Shown: positions 34,550 through 47,104, counted from the first letter of the stretch. The stretch is DNA of 64,000 nucleotides from Bathymodiolus brooksi (GCA_963680875.1 OY804589.1:15110028-15174027); one strand, 5' to 3'. Notes: a model not told the origin generated them from the letters alone. Program-made: numbers and translations.

Positions 34550-37500
34550 TAGGCTTATTAGTTACGTCCAAAAGGAGTCTATCTCTAGTAATAGAGCCAT
34601 ACTTATTAGTTATGTCTAAAAGGAGTCTATCTCTAGTAATAGAGCCATACTTATTAGTTACATCCAAAAGGAGTCTATCTCTAGTAATAGAGCCATACTT
34701 ATTAGTTACGTCCAAAAGGAGTCTATCTCTAGTAATAGAGCCATACTTATTAGTTATGTCTAAAAGGAGTCTATCTCTAGTAATAGAGCCATACTTATTA
34801 GTTACGTCCAAAAGGAGTCTATCTCTAGTAATAGAGCCATACTTATTAGTTACGTCCAAAAGGAGTCTATCTCTAGTAATAGAGCCATACTTATTAGTTA
34901 TGTCTAAAAGGAGTCTATCTCTAGTAATAGAGCCATACTTATTAGTTATGTCTAAAAGGAGTCTATCTCTAGTAATAGAGCCATACTTATTAGTTATGTC
35001 TAAAAGGAGTCTATCTCTAGTAATAGAGCCATACTTATTAGTTACGTCCAAAAGGAGTCTATCTCTAGTAATAGAGCCATACTTATTAGTTACGTCTAAA
35101 AGGAGTCTATCTCTAGTAATAGAGCCATACTTATTAGTTATGTCCAAAAGGAGTCTATCTCTAGTAATAGAGCCATACTTATTAGTTACGTCTAATAGGA
35201 GTCTATCTTTAGTAATAGAGCCATACTTATTAGTTATGTCTAAAAGGAGTCTATCTCTAGTAATAGAGCCATACTTATTAGTTATGTCTAAAAGGAGTCT
35301 ATCTCTAGTAATAGAGCCATACTTATTAGTTATGTCTAAAAGGAGTCTATCTCTAGTAATAGAGCCATACTTATTAGTTACGTCCAAAAGGAGTCTATCT
35401 CTAGTAATAGAGCCATACTTATTAGTTACGTCTAAAAGGAGTCTATCTCTAGTAATAGAGCCATACTTATTAGTTATGTCTAAAAGGAGTCTATCTGTAG
35501 TAATAGAGCCATACTTATTAGTTACGTCCAAAAGGAGTCTATCTCTAGTAATAGAGCCATACTTATTAGTTACGTCTAAAAGGAGTCTATCTCTAGTAAT
35601 AGAGCCATACTTATTAGTTACGTCTAAAAGGAGTCTATCTCTAGTAATAGAGCCATACTTATTAGTTATGTCTAAAAGGAGTCTATCTCTAGTAATAGAG
35701 CCATACTTATTAGTTATGTCTAAAAGGAGTCTATCTCTAGTAATAGAGCCATACTTATTAGTTATGTCTAAAAGGAGTCTATCTCTAGTAATAGAGCCAT
35801 ACTTATTAGTTACGTCCAAAAGGAGTCTATCTCTAGTAATAGAGCCATACTTATTAGTTACGTCTAAAAGGAGTCTATCTCTAGTAATAGAGCCATACTT
35901 ATTAGTTATGTCTAAAAGGAGTCTATCTCTAGTAATAGAGCCATACTTATTAGTTACGTCCAAAAGGAGTCTATCTCTAGTAATAGAGCCATACTTATTA
36001 GTTATGTCTAAAAGGAGTCTATCTCTAGTAATAGAGCCATACTTATTAGTTACGTCCAAAAGGAGTCTATCTCTAGTAATAGAGCCATACTTATTAGTTA
36101 TGTCTAAAAGGAGTCTATCTCTAGTAATAGAGCCATACTTATTAGTTACATCCAAAAGGAGTCTATCTCTAGTAATAGAGCCATACTTATTAGTTACGTC
36201 CAAAAGGAGTCTATCTCTAGTAATAGAGCCATACTTATTAGTTATGTCTAAAAGGAGTCTATCTCTAGTAATAGAGCCATACTTATTAGTTACGTCCAAA
36301 AGGAGTCTATCTCTAGTAATAGAGCCATACTTATTAGTTACGTCCAAAAGGAGTCTATCTCTAGTAATAGAGCCATACTTATTAGTTATGTCTAAAAGGA
36401 GTCTATCTCTAGTAATAGAGCCATACTTATTAGTTATGTCTAAAAGGAGTCTATCTCTAGTAATAGAGCCATACTTATTAGTTATGTCTAAAAGGAGTCT
36501 ATCTCTAGTAATAGAGCCATACTTATTAGTTACGTCCAAAAGGAGTCTATCTCTAGTAATAGAGCCATACTTATTAGTTACGTCTAAAAGGAGTCTATCT
36601 CTAGTAATAGAGCCATACTTATTAGTTATGTCTAAAAGGAGTCTATCTCTAGTAATAGAGCCATACTTATTAGTTACGTCCAAAAGGAGTCTATCTCTAG
36701 TAATAGAGCCATACTTATTAGTTATGTCTAAAAGGAGTCTATCTCTAGTAATAGAGCCATACTTATTAGTTACGTCCAAAAGGAGTCTATCTCTAGTAAT
36801 AGAGCCATACTTATTAGTTATGTCTAAAAGGAGTCTATCTCTAGTAATAGAGCCATACTTATTAGTTACGTCCAAAAGGAGTCTATCTCTAGTAATAGAG
36901 CCATACTTATTAGTTACGTCCAAAAGGAGTCTATCTCTAGTAATAGAGCCATACTTATTAGTTATGTCTAAAAGGAGTCTATCTCTAGTAATAGAGCCAT
37001 ACTTATTAGTTATGTCTAAAAGGAGTCTATCTCTAGTAATAGAGCCATACTTATTAGTTACGTCTAAAAGGAGTCTATCTCTAGTAATAGAGCCATACTT
37101 ATTAGTTACGTCCAAAAGGAGTCTATCTCTAGTAATAGAGCCATACTTATTAGTTACGTCCAAAAGGAGTCTATCTCTAGTAATAGAGCCATACTTATTA
37201 GTTATGTCTAAAAGGAGTCTATCTCTAGTAATAGAGCCATACTTATTAGTTACGTCCAAAAGGAGTCTATCTCTAGTAATAGAGCCATACTTATTAGTTA
37301 TGTCTAAAAGGAGTCTATCTCTAGTAATAGAGCCATACTTATTAGTTACGTCCAAAAGGAGTCTATCTCTAGTAATAGAGCCATACTTATTAGTTACGTC
37401 CAAAAGGAGTCTATCTCTAGTAATAGAGCCATACTTATTAGTTACGTCCAAAAGGAGTCTATCTCTAGTAATAGAGCCATACTTATTAGTTACGTCTAAA

Positions 37501-39357
37501 AGGAGTCTATCTCTAGTAATAGAGCCATACTTATTAGTTACGTCCAAAAGGAGTCTATCTCTAGTAATAGAGCCATACTTATTAGTTACGTCCAAAAGGA
37601 GTCTATCTCTAGTAATAGAGCCATACTTATTAGTTATGTCTAAAAGGAGTCTATCTCTAGTAATAGAGCCATACTTATTAGTTACGTCTAAAAGGAGTCT
37701 ATCTCTAGTAATAGAGCCATACTTATTAGTTACGTCCAAAAGGAGTCTATCTCTAGTAATAGAGCCATACTTATTAGTTACGTCCAAAAGGAGTCTATCT
37801 CTAGTAATAGAGCCATACTTATTAGTTACGTCCAAAAAGAGTCTATCTCTAGTAATAGAGCCATACTTATTAGTTACGTCCAAAAGGAGTCTATCTCTAG
37901 TAATAGAGCCATACTTATTAGTTACGTCCAAAAAGAGTCTATCTCTAGTAATAGAGCCATACTTATTAGTTACGTCCAAAAAGAGTCTATCTCTAGTAAT
38001 AGAGCCATACTTATTAGTTACGTCCAAAAAGAGTCTATCTCTAGTAATAGAGCCATACTTATTAGTTACGTCCAAAAAGAGTCTATCTCTAGTAATAGAG
38101 CCATACTTATTAGTTACGTCCAAAAGGAGTCTATCTCTAGTAATAGAGCCATACTTATTAGTTACGTCCAAAAAGAGTCTATCTCTAGTAATAGAGCCAT
38201 ACTTATTAGTTACGTCCAAAAAGAGTCTATCTCTAGTAATAGAGCCATACTTATTAGTTACGTCCAAAAAGAGTCTATCTCTAGTAATAGAGCCATGCTT
38301 ATTAGTTACGTCCAAAAAGAGTCTATCTCTAGTAATAGAGCCATACTTATTAGTTACGTCCAAAAGGAGTCTATCTCTAGTAATAGAGCCATACTTATTA
38401 GTTACGTCCAAAAAGAGTCTATCTCTAGTAATAGAGCCATACTTATTAGTTACGTCCAAAAAGAGTCTATCTCTAGTAATAGAGCCATACTTATTAGTTA
38501 CGTCCAAAAAGAGTCTATCTCTAGTAATAGAGCCATACTTATTAGTTACGTCCAAAAAGAGTCTATCTCTAGTAATAGAGCCATGCTTATTAGTTACGTC
38601 CAAAAAGAGTCTATCTCTAGTAATAGAGCCATACTTATTAGTTACGTCCAAAAGGAGTCTATCTCTAGTAATAGAGCCATACTTATTAGTTACGTCCAAA
38701 AAGAGTCTATCTCTAGTAATAGAGCCATACTTATTAGTTACGTCCAAAAAGAGTCTATCTCTAGTAATAGAGCCATACTTATTAGTTACGTCCAAAAAGA
38801 GTCTATCTCTAGTAATAGAGCCATACTTATTAGTTACGTCCAAAAAGAGTCTATCTCTAGTAATAGAGCCATGCTTATTAGTTACGTCCAAAAAGAGTCT
38901 ATCTCTAGTAATAGAGCCATACTTATTAGTTACGTCCAAAAGGAGTCTATCTCTAGTAATAGAGCCATACTTATTAGTTACGTCCAAAAAGAGTCTATCT
39001 CTAGTAATAGAGCCATACTTATTAGTTACGTCCAAAAAGAGTCTATCTCTAGTAATAGAGCCATACTTATTAGTTACGTCCAAAAAGAGTCTATCTCTAG
39101 TAATAGAGCCATACTTATTAGTTACGTCCAAAAAGAGTCTATCTCTAGTAATAGAGCCATACTTATTAGTTACGTCCAAAAAGAGTCTATCTCTAGTAAT
39201 AGAGCCATACTTATTAGTTACGTCCAAAAAGAGTCTATCTCTAGTAATAGAGCCATATTTATTAGTTACGTCCAAAAAGAGTCTATCTCTAGTAATAGAG
39301 CCATACTTATTAGTTACGTCCAAAAAGAGTCTATCTCTAGTAATAGAGCCATACTTA
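34550..39357. repeat. 48-bp minisatellite, about 100 copies
   Basis: The unit reads AGTCTATCTCTAGTAATAGA, GCCATACTTATTAGTTACGT, CCAAAAGG. 4808/48 = about 100 units. The left two thirds mix ACGTCC and ATGTCT forms; the right third is almost uniform ACGTCC with AAAAAG. CATGCTT variants at 38297, 38585 and 38873 mark a 288-bp (6-unit) higher-order repeat. One minus and two plus frames are open because 48 is a multiple of three. Confidence 0.95.
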
Positions 39358-39416
39358 CGACTGAAATTTTGGTTGGTGTGGTCAGAGCCCATGCATATAG
39401 ATTGTATTTCGTTAAC

Positions 39417-39850
39417 CTAGTTCCAAAACGTATCATTTAGCATAATCATTTTATTATAAACCTGTTTACAAAGTCTGCTATCAGGAAGTTCGGATAGTCT
39501 TTTAAAGTATGACACTTTCGATCGGTCAATGAACGTAGTAATAGGTTCCCACCCTAATTCTAGGAGTAGAGCTGACCTAGGGATATTCATTTTGGTACGT
39601 AATATTATTTTCGCGGCACGATATTGCCAGCTTTCGAGAGCTTTTTTAAAAGAGGGTGATAATGGCATCCATACAGCACCCGCATGCGTCAGTGATGACA
39701 TTTTTCCAGAGTGCCTCCCCAAAATTTGCACGGTTAAAATCCCCATGCTCTCCCAATATACGTATTAGGTAGTTCATCTGATTTTCTGACTTACTTTTCA
39801 GGTAGGTATTAATATGATAGTTTGACTTCATTAATCTGCTGATAAAATGG
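39417..39850 (-). pseudogene. LINE reverse transcriptase C-terminal remnant, frameshifted
   Basis: On the minus strand, NYHINTYLKSKSENQMNYL and GEHGDFNRANFGEALWKN are followed, in another frame, by SWQYRAAKIILRTKMNIPRS, LLLELGWEPI and LPDSRLCKQVYNKM. The W..AAK.IL...P..ALL.ELGW pattern is typical of the segment after the RT domain. One frameshift near 39700 and the loss of both ends make it dead. Confidence 0.75.
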
Positions 39851-40387
39851 CCCAGATACTTTAGGGTTTAAAGGACTGGGTTATATACCTAGAGAAGACA
39901 TCATCTACTACTGCTAATAAAAACGTAGATATCAAATTTAGTGCGCACATCTCGTTTCTGGAATAGCCTTCATCGGGTACGCTGAAAGTCTTAAGGTTGG
40001 AAAGCCAAATAATTTTAAAAGTTTTGGCAGCAAGTAAACGAAAGGGCCTAAACAGAATCGCCAAAATCGACTAAGGTCACCTATGTCGAGGGAGGGGTAC
40101 AGCTATGGTTTATTTTTCGTTTAATCAAAACAGATCATTTCTGCTTCCGGAGAATGGAACGACAAAACACACAAACAAATCAAGAAGAAGGCAAATGTTG
40201 ATACTTGTCAGGGGCGAAACTGAGGTTTAATAGTGTGCACGCCATAATTCTTGAGATGGGGAGGGGGTCTGGGCTTTTCTTTGACGAGATGCAAAATGGT
40301 GCGATCTGGGGCCATTTCAGGGTTTCATATAACATAGAATCAAGCACAATTTTAATGACTTTGATAGACAAGAATTTCTTAAAATTG

Positions 40388-41260
40388 TCAAAAATCTGCC
40401 CATCGTGTCTTAGCAGATACGAACACCTCCACTTCAAAATCTCGGTGAATATGCATCAATCCAAGGAAATATAGCCTGTCATTCTTCATGGTCGACCTAA
40501 CATAAGCTTTCAAACGTCTCAGTACACTAAATAACATTTCAGCAGTAGCGCTTGCTACTGGCATGGTTAACAAAACACATAGTTTTATTAATATTGTATC
40601 TATAGAAGGATAGAGAACTGGATTTACAGAATCAAGTGTGGTACAAAGTGCTGTTGGCAAATCATTACGTTTAGTAATGACCCAGTGGGTTCGCCATCTG
40701 GCTACTTCTCTCCTGAAATCCTCTATAATGACAAATAAATGTCAGCCTGATATGGCTCGTATTTTGTAGCAACATGATCATCAGCTAATTTGTCTACAGC
40801 ACGGAGTAGTAGATGCTGTGCATGGAAGCGGTTTTCCGATTTAAGGAGACGTGATTCAAGTTCGTAATCAAATTGTCCAAAAATGGATAGTACAAAGAAA
40901 TTCGCCAAAACTGTTTTTACGTTTCCGCGGGGTGATTGGCTCTGGTAGTCTGTCTACCACATCGCTTGGGCATACTATCAGATATATCAAAAGATTTGAC
41001 TAAGTTAAGTGCAGACTGATACAACTCATCCTAAACCGATTAGTCCTGTCGTTCAGCTCTTAGCATTTCAATCACGGTCTTGGATTCTTTGATTGCTTCA
41101 AGAATGTCGTAGTCTGTATCTTGGAGGAATGTTGACAGATAAAACAGTGCTATGTAAAATATGTCACGCTACTACCAAAGCTATGATAAATTGAAACGGC
41201 ATGATGGATGCAAGAAACTTGGTCATCGCCTTGGTTTTGTAAGCGTTCTAACGCATGGAC
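40388..41260 (-). pseudogene. hAT transposase remnant (ZMYM1-like, hATC domain)
   Basis: Minus-strand segments in order are MTKFLASIMPFQFIIALVV, FLQDTDYDILEAIKESKTVI, DSMPKRCGRQTTRANHPAE, YYPFLDNLITNL, EDFRREVARWRTHWVITKRN, and YPSIDTILIKLCVLLTMPVA followed by SATAEMLFSVLRRLKAYVRS. The last is the hAT C-terminal dimerisation domain and the W..HW block its usual upstream partner. Stops and frame changes break it into at least three pieces. No flanking inverted repeats were found. Confidence 0.8.
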
Positions 41261-42019
41261 CACAACTGGATATTGACGTCTTAAAGGTATACAATGCGTC
41301 CGCTCGACTTGTCCATCACATAATTATACCATACAAAAGTTACTATATATATAGCACGTCTTATTAGCGATATATTAATTATACTGATTTAATTAGACTG
41401 TTAAAAGTAACAATACTTTTTTTTTCTTTTTTTTTAACCTGCCGATGTGCATGCCATGGCGTGACAGCGTATATGCAGCTACGTCTCTGCTTGTATTAGA
41501 TAAATACTTATATCTTCAAACACTTCTTAGTAGTGTACCAAACTGTGTGTTACAATCTCAATCTCATGGAAACAACTATGTTTCAGATTTAATCTCATTC
41601 AACTCCAAAACCACTCGAGAAAATATAATGTCTATTTTGTTCTATAGCGGACAACAAACCGTGACTGTAAGTGCACGTTAGGCATGCGCGACATCTCTGT
41701 CTTTAGAAAGTCAAAATGACAAAAATAAATCACAAGTGCTGGTTCATTTCCCGTTGTAGATCTCTGTTCTTTGTCATTTAAAACCCAATTATTTTGAATA
41801 TCTAATTCATCACCAGTAGAGCTTTAAAAGAAGGAAAAAAGAATTTTAATTCATTGTTGTATACACATTTCGTTTAATCATTTCCAGTCTAAATGTCCTT
41901 CAGGCACCGGCCCTTCATGACCTCTGTATATGAATGACATTGCTCTCATGCATGTACATTGGTCATGGGGAGGACGCTGGATCTGCCTTCTGTCATTGAA
42001 TTAGCCCCTTGTAAATATA
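41261..42019. other. Intergenic DNA, nothing identified
   Basis: No gene is seen. TTCATTGTTG-ACACATTTCG at about 41851 recurs near 42180, so the right part may already belong to the LINE 3' region. Confidence 0.35.
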
Positions 42020-42375
42020 AAAGGGTTTATTTCTATTTCGGTGTTCAGAAGAAGTTAATAACTTATTAAATATCAACAAATGATATATATTTATTAATTT
42101 TTATTTTTTTTTGTAATTGCCCAGTGGACTCTTCCAAATATTATACTCATCAGAGACATAGATATGTTTATTACTTAATTCATTGTTGGAAACACATTTC
42201 GTTTATGTACCAATCTAATTTCTGCAAATTGCTTGTTTGTATACTGTTTATTACATTTGTGTATTAGAATGTTTATTGTTTTTTTTGTGTAATATAAATC
42301 ACTGTAATGACTCTGCCCCTTGCTGGGACCTTGATTGGACAATAAAATCTTATCTTATCTTATCTTATCTTATAC
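42020..42375 (+). mobile_element. LINE-type 3' end with (TTATC)n tail
   Basis: GCTGGGACCTTGATTGGACA followed by ATAAAATC(TTATC)4 is a typical retroposon 3' terminus with a simple-repeat tail. No ORF2 sequence is recognisable just upstream. Confidence 0.6.
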
Positions 42376-42486
42376 CGACCAGTAATTAATACCTAATATT
42401 GTTTATGCGGCAAAGAAGACTTAATGTTGTATATACTACCAGGAAGACTGAGCTAGGGGGTCCCAATTTTGTATAATTATATTAAA

Positions 42487-42668
42487 GTCAAACTTGTATT
42501 AAGAGGTCACCTTTGAGACAAAGAAAAAGTAGCCTTATTTATAAGACAAGACGACCTCTTAAAAGAGGTTCCATTCATATGAAATTTTATATGACACGAT
42601 ATGAAAAAGTTCTTTAAATACAAGCGACTGCTTAATAGAGGTGACCACGTGGGCAGGTTTGATTGTAT
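42487..42668 (+). mobile_element. Family E MITE (CTTGTATTAAGAGGTCACC)
   Basis: Left GTCAAACTTGTATTAAGAGG and right AATAGAGGTGACC..GGCAGGTTTGATTGTA are imperfect inverted ends. The middle repeats CCTCTTAAAAGAGGTTCCAT. A related minus copy is at 48867-49012. Confidence 0.6.
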
Positions 42669-43148
42669 TACCAAGGAGACTCATTGCTGTATCATGCAGT
42701 TTTGTATATACTGCCAAGAAGACCCGATATTGTATATACTATCATGAAAATGCATGTTGTATATACATTTGTATATACTGCAGAGAAGACCAGTGTTGAA
42801 AATACTGCAAAGAAGACCCAGTTTTGTACACTGGCAAGATGACCCATATTGTATATAATACCATGAAGACCCTCTTTTATATACAACCAGGAAGCCTCAT
42901 GCGGTGGTGTATATATATTACAGGGAAGAAACAGTCTTGAATATACTGTTAGGAAGTTCCTACGGTGCATCTAGAAAGACCTACGTGTATTCAGGTCAAA
43001 CATTGTGTCACGATCATCACGTGCTCGAGAATATTTTCTGAATGGGATTCTCTGCATCGTTGATAGCCCTGACTTACTACGGGTGATTTATTACCACTTA
43101 AAACTCTCTCATGGAATGTCTTGGACTCAAAACCCGTGGTTTGGGATG

Positions 43149-43327
43149 AGGCGAATCCTAGCGACCCGGCGCACGCCCCCGCCCCCTAAAATTGGAAAAA
43201 ATTTGATTGTTTGGCGTAAAATCGTGATTTTTCACACGAAATACCCCAAACATTTTCGAGCCTCCCTCCGCTCGGCGCAATTTTTTTAAGTGCGCCCCCC
43301 TAACTTGAAATCCTGGATCCGCCCCTG
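43149..43327. mobile_element. Family C element, decayed left end
   Basis: The right end CCTGGATCCGCCCCTG and core GGCGTAAAATCGTGATTTTT, CACACGAAATACCCC and CCTCCGCTCGGCGCAATTTT are well conserved. The left end reads GGCGAATCCTAG. Confidence 0.75.
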
Positions 43328-43364
43328 ATACCTACCTATTCTACCTTTCCCGTGAATGTTAACG

Positions 43365-43540
43365 GACCACCGGTGTTCTCCTTTTTAGTGTGGTTCATGC
43401 TACTCAATCTTTAGTTTTAAGTGTATGTTTTGTAGATCGTTGTTTGTCCTTTTGTCCTTTTTCTTTTGGTCATTGTGTTGTTTGTTCTTCTTCTATTTAC
43501 AGATTCTGATTACATCTTTGGTATCTTCAAACTCTTCTCA
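43365..43540 (+). mobile_element. Family F fragment
   Basis: It contains TTTTTAGTGTGGTTCATGCT, TTTGTAGATCGTTGTTTGTC and CTTTGGTATCTTCAAACTCT, in the same order as 25230-25365. The GTGCCACTAGTGG start is missing. Confidence 0.55.
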
Positions 43541-43948
43541 ATGGTAACAGGTAGATTATATATTTTTTTCCTTGGCCTGCTGGGGAGACTCTATGAACCT
43601 ATAATAAAGTAATAAGTGGGCCATTATTTATAGATATATCAATAATCTTACACTTGTATTGATTTTGTCCAGGAAATCTGTAATATTTCAATCATTTGCT
43701 TCTTTTAGTAATTTATTATCGCAGAACGAAATCTAAAGAAGAAACGGGTTATAATTGGTTACAGTAAGTGTCATATCTGTCTCCATTATCAAATAAATAT
43801 ACAATATATGTACATTGTCGGGAAATATGAAATGTATCTTTTACAAGCTTAGAAACAGGTACATGTAGTTGAGCCGACATTTGGCGGCGAGCATTTCTAG
43901 CATGTTTCGTTGTGATTGCAAATCAATTTCATTTTTACCTATAATGTA

Positions 43949-44333
43949 CACAGGCGCTCGTGGCACGGACTTGCCACCCCCCCCCTTTTTTTTTAAACTT
44001 TCTGTTTACAAATTTATTTTCAATAAAATTTCTTTATTTCTTTATTATTTCATCTCTTTTTCCTTATTTTAACTTGTTCGTGTCAATATTCATACAATCT
44101 TATGTTAACAACAACTTGCTTGTGTCGACCCTGGATTATTAGTATCTATATAGGGTCGACACATGCAAGTTGTTGTTAACATAAGATTGTATGAATATTG
44201 ACACGAACAAGTTAAAATAAGGAAAAAGAGATGAAATAATAAATAAATAAAGAAATTTTATTGAAAAAAATTTGTAAACAGAAAGTTTGAAAAAAAGGGG
44301 GGAGGTGGTAAGTCCATGCCACGAGCGCCTGTG
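43949..44333. mobile_element. 385-bp fully palindromic hAT-like MITE
   Basis: CACAGGCGCTCGTGGC and GCCACGAGCGCCTGTG are the ends. The TSD ATAATGTA is exact at 43941-43948 and 44334-44341. Arms of about 183 bp pair almost throughout; only about 19 bases at 44133-44151 form the loop. Terminal bases match those of the 1060-bp element at 28217 (CACAGGC-CTCG) with the same TSD length. Confidence 0.9.
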
Positions 44334-44487
44334 ATAATGTACGTATATTATGTTTATCCTGCAATGTCAGGAGTGAGTGATTGGTTGCTACAGCGCCAGG
44401 TGAACAATTTTGGAACAAAATTATACCTTTTAATAAAGATGATGATTCCTGTCTGATATTAGAACCGTGTCTATGTTTATTGTTTGG

Positions 44488-44668
44488 TTTGGTTTATGGT
44501 GTTTAACGTCACTTTCAAGAATATTTCAGTTATATCGAGACGGTCAGTTTTATTGGTGGAGGAAATCAGAGTACCCCGAGAAAACCACCGACCTGCCGCA
44601 AGTCACTGACAAACTTTATTACATAATGCTGTACATCTCGTCCTGAGCGGGATTCGAACCGACGGCCC
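44488..44668 (-). mobile_element. SINE family B copy with clear B-box
   Basis: The minus strand reads GGTTCGAATCCCGCTCAGGA, an excellent Pol III B-box. The 3' tail, at the left on the plus strand, is GGTTTGGTTTATGG. Confidence 0.75.
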
Positions 44669-46522
44669 CTCTATGTTTATTGTGTGTTTTCAATAGGGCA
44701 TGTCCATTCTATAAATCAGAAAGAAGCTTGAAGGGAGGAGCCAACCTGTACTATAACTTCCAGGTTAGTGACGTCATACCGTACTATAACTTCTTATTTA
44801 CCATGTGTTATGGTACAGCATGACGACACTAGCCGGAAACGACCATACATATGATCCAATATTTTCCCCTGATTTCAGCTAGCTAGCCAAATACTTTTCC
44901 TTCAAAACAGCAACTCGAAACTTTTTAAACCATAAAAAGAGTATTCCACAAAACACACGACGAACGCCAAGTGATGAGATATCGCCTTCTACTTTCTATT
45001 TCTATTTGCAGACGACATTAGACTCTTAATTAAGTAGCAATACAAACTGTCTGCAGTCTGTTTGTTTATCTTAAACTTTTAACCTTGACTCTAATCATCA
45101 ATTACGCAAACGATAATCTGACAATTTTATGAATTTCACAGTTAACGATTTCTCAAATAAAATGTCAAAAATCAAAATTAAAAAATAATCAAAGTGTAAA
45201 AAATTACCTTAACTCTTAACTTCAACTAATCAGATAAATAACTCAAAATTTAATTAAAAGTTAGTAAAAATCATTGTCTTTTTACCACATTTAATATTTT
45301 TGTTTATTTTTGAAAAGGCGTGCGTTCAATGACACTTCGGTTCAGTGATAAAAATAGGGGAACAAAATCCTACCTTCAATGCAGTAATGTTTAATGTTTT
45401 TGTTGCTCAAGTACATATGGGAAATCCCTCCTTTGTACGTTTTAGACTGTCTTCCGATGAATATCGCCCTCGTCCATCATGTCCGACATGAGAGTGCGTC
45501 GATTGTTTTTGTGAATGAAAATTCTGCACGGACCGCGGAATATGCATGACACAAAACATTTACAGTATTATTTAGAATCTATAACTGATTGACAAGACAG
45601 GGGAAACTAAGGCAGGTCATACTTTATTTTTAATATTTTGACAGGTCATACTTTATTTTTAATATTTTGACATAAATATTTACACATTCCTGGATATTTT
45701 TGTCAAAGTGACCTTGCATTGATTATATTTGACAAATTAGATATGGGATATAGGCCAAACGCCTATAGAAAAACGTGACAGCTGGTATTTTTTCATTGTT
45801 AGCATAGTCCAGTTGTTATTTATCTGATAGCCCACTTGTTATTTGTCGGTCATGTAGACTATTGTAATAGACTCCATCAGACGACGTGGATAAAGTTCAT
45901 TGAAATATGATCAATACATGTAATACATTAGATACGTAAGTTTATATACGTTACTAAACAAATGTAATAATGCTATGTCATTTAACTCGGAAAGGGGGAT
46001 AACCTGGACTGATTTTGGCTTTAGATTAAAAAAAAATCAACACTGAATTCGGCATGGCTTATAAAAGAATGATTTTTTTATGGGGTTCCGTGGGGAAAAG
46101 CATACCCTCCCTCCTCTAAAAGTGAAATGGTCGCTCCCTCTTCTAAAAGTGAAATGGTCGCTCCCTTAAAAGAAATGTTTGTTTCCTATTTTCTTTTTAA
46201 TTGCCCATTGTTTTATGTTGTCAAGTCATCATAACAACGGTTATATCGTGTTATTGTTGTGTTATATATTAAAAGGTTTTAATTCCGCGATCACTCTTTA
46301 ACTGTGGAAACTTATATCTATAAAGATACTCCACGGTACTAGACACTTGTGAAGTAAAATGTCGGGCACATTGATGACGGTATTTGTTATATTATTTCAC
46401 CCGTATTTTGTTTTCTTGTTGATAACCCCCGCATCAGGGAAATACATTTCTGTACACAAATAACATCAAAACGTCAAAGATGCCTTGATGTAGTGTTTAT
46501 TGACAGACGTATGCATACATTA
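44669..46522. other. Intergenic DNA with two short tandem duplications
   Basis: No gene is seen. AGGTCATACTTTATTTTTAA is doubled (31-bp period, 45613-45675), and TCTAAAAGTGAAATGGTCGC is doubled (about 29-bp period, 46108-46165). Confidence 0.55.
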
Positions 46523-46589
46523 TCTATCCAGAGTTGTCGTTCCTGCTACGCTAAACTCTAGCGTAGCAGGAACGACAACTCTGGATAGA
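46523..46589. mobile_element. Perfect 31-bp-arm hairpin, probable tiny foldback element
   Basis: Arms 46523-46553 and 46559-46589 are exact reverse complements around AACTC. With one mismatch the pairing extends outward (CATTATC / GAGAATG). AGACGTAT occurs on both sides (46504-46515 and 46595-46602), a possible imperfect TSD. AGAGTTGTC(G)TTCCTGC resembles the end of the MULE-like element at 13407. Confidence 0.65.
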
Positions 46590-46653
46590 GAATGAGACGT
46601 ATACAGTATCGCTTATGTGTTGGCTAGGGACCGTTTCACACTCATTTAAGAGT

Positions 46654-46869
<216 letters not shown>

Positions 46870-46950
46870 GAAATGAGCAATTGTTCAGTCATATCGTGCT
46901 GAGAACAAATTACGTTTCGATGAGATGATGATAATGTCCACCTACTAATA

Positions 46951-47104
46951 GATCAACACACTCAGCTGGATTTGTATAGTGCTAGTTCACTGAAACAATA
47001 GTCCGCGGAAAGACATGTCGCCACACTCGGACACATTATCCTGATTCCGAGTCTTTGCTCTTTCTCCTTAATGCTGCGTGCTAAGCAGAGAAGCAGCAAA
47101 TACC
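46951..47104 (-). mobile_element. SINE family A tail, minus strand
   Basis: In reverse complement it contains GGTATTTGCTGCTTCTCTGC, GCAGCATTAAGGAGAAAGAG, ACTCGGAATCAGGATAATGT, GTCCGAGTGTGGCGACATGT and ends TGTGTTGATC. This is the clearest single-copy match to the 51-bp unit. Confidence 0.75.

Noticed and set aside
34458..39440. Open frames of about 1640 codons (both strands) and 381 codons across the 48-bp array
   Set aside because: Same reason: the unit is 16 codons. There is no start context, signal or domain. The 86-bp array, not divisible by three, gives no such frame.
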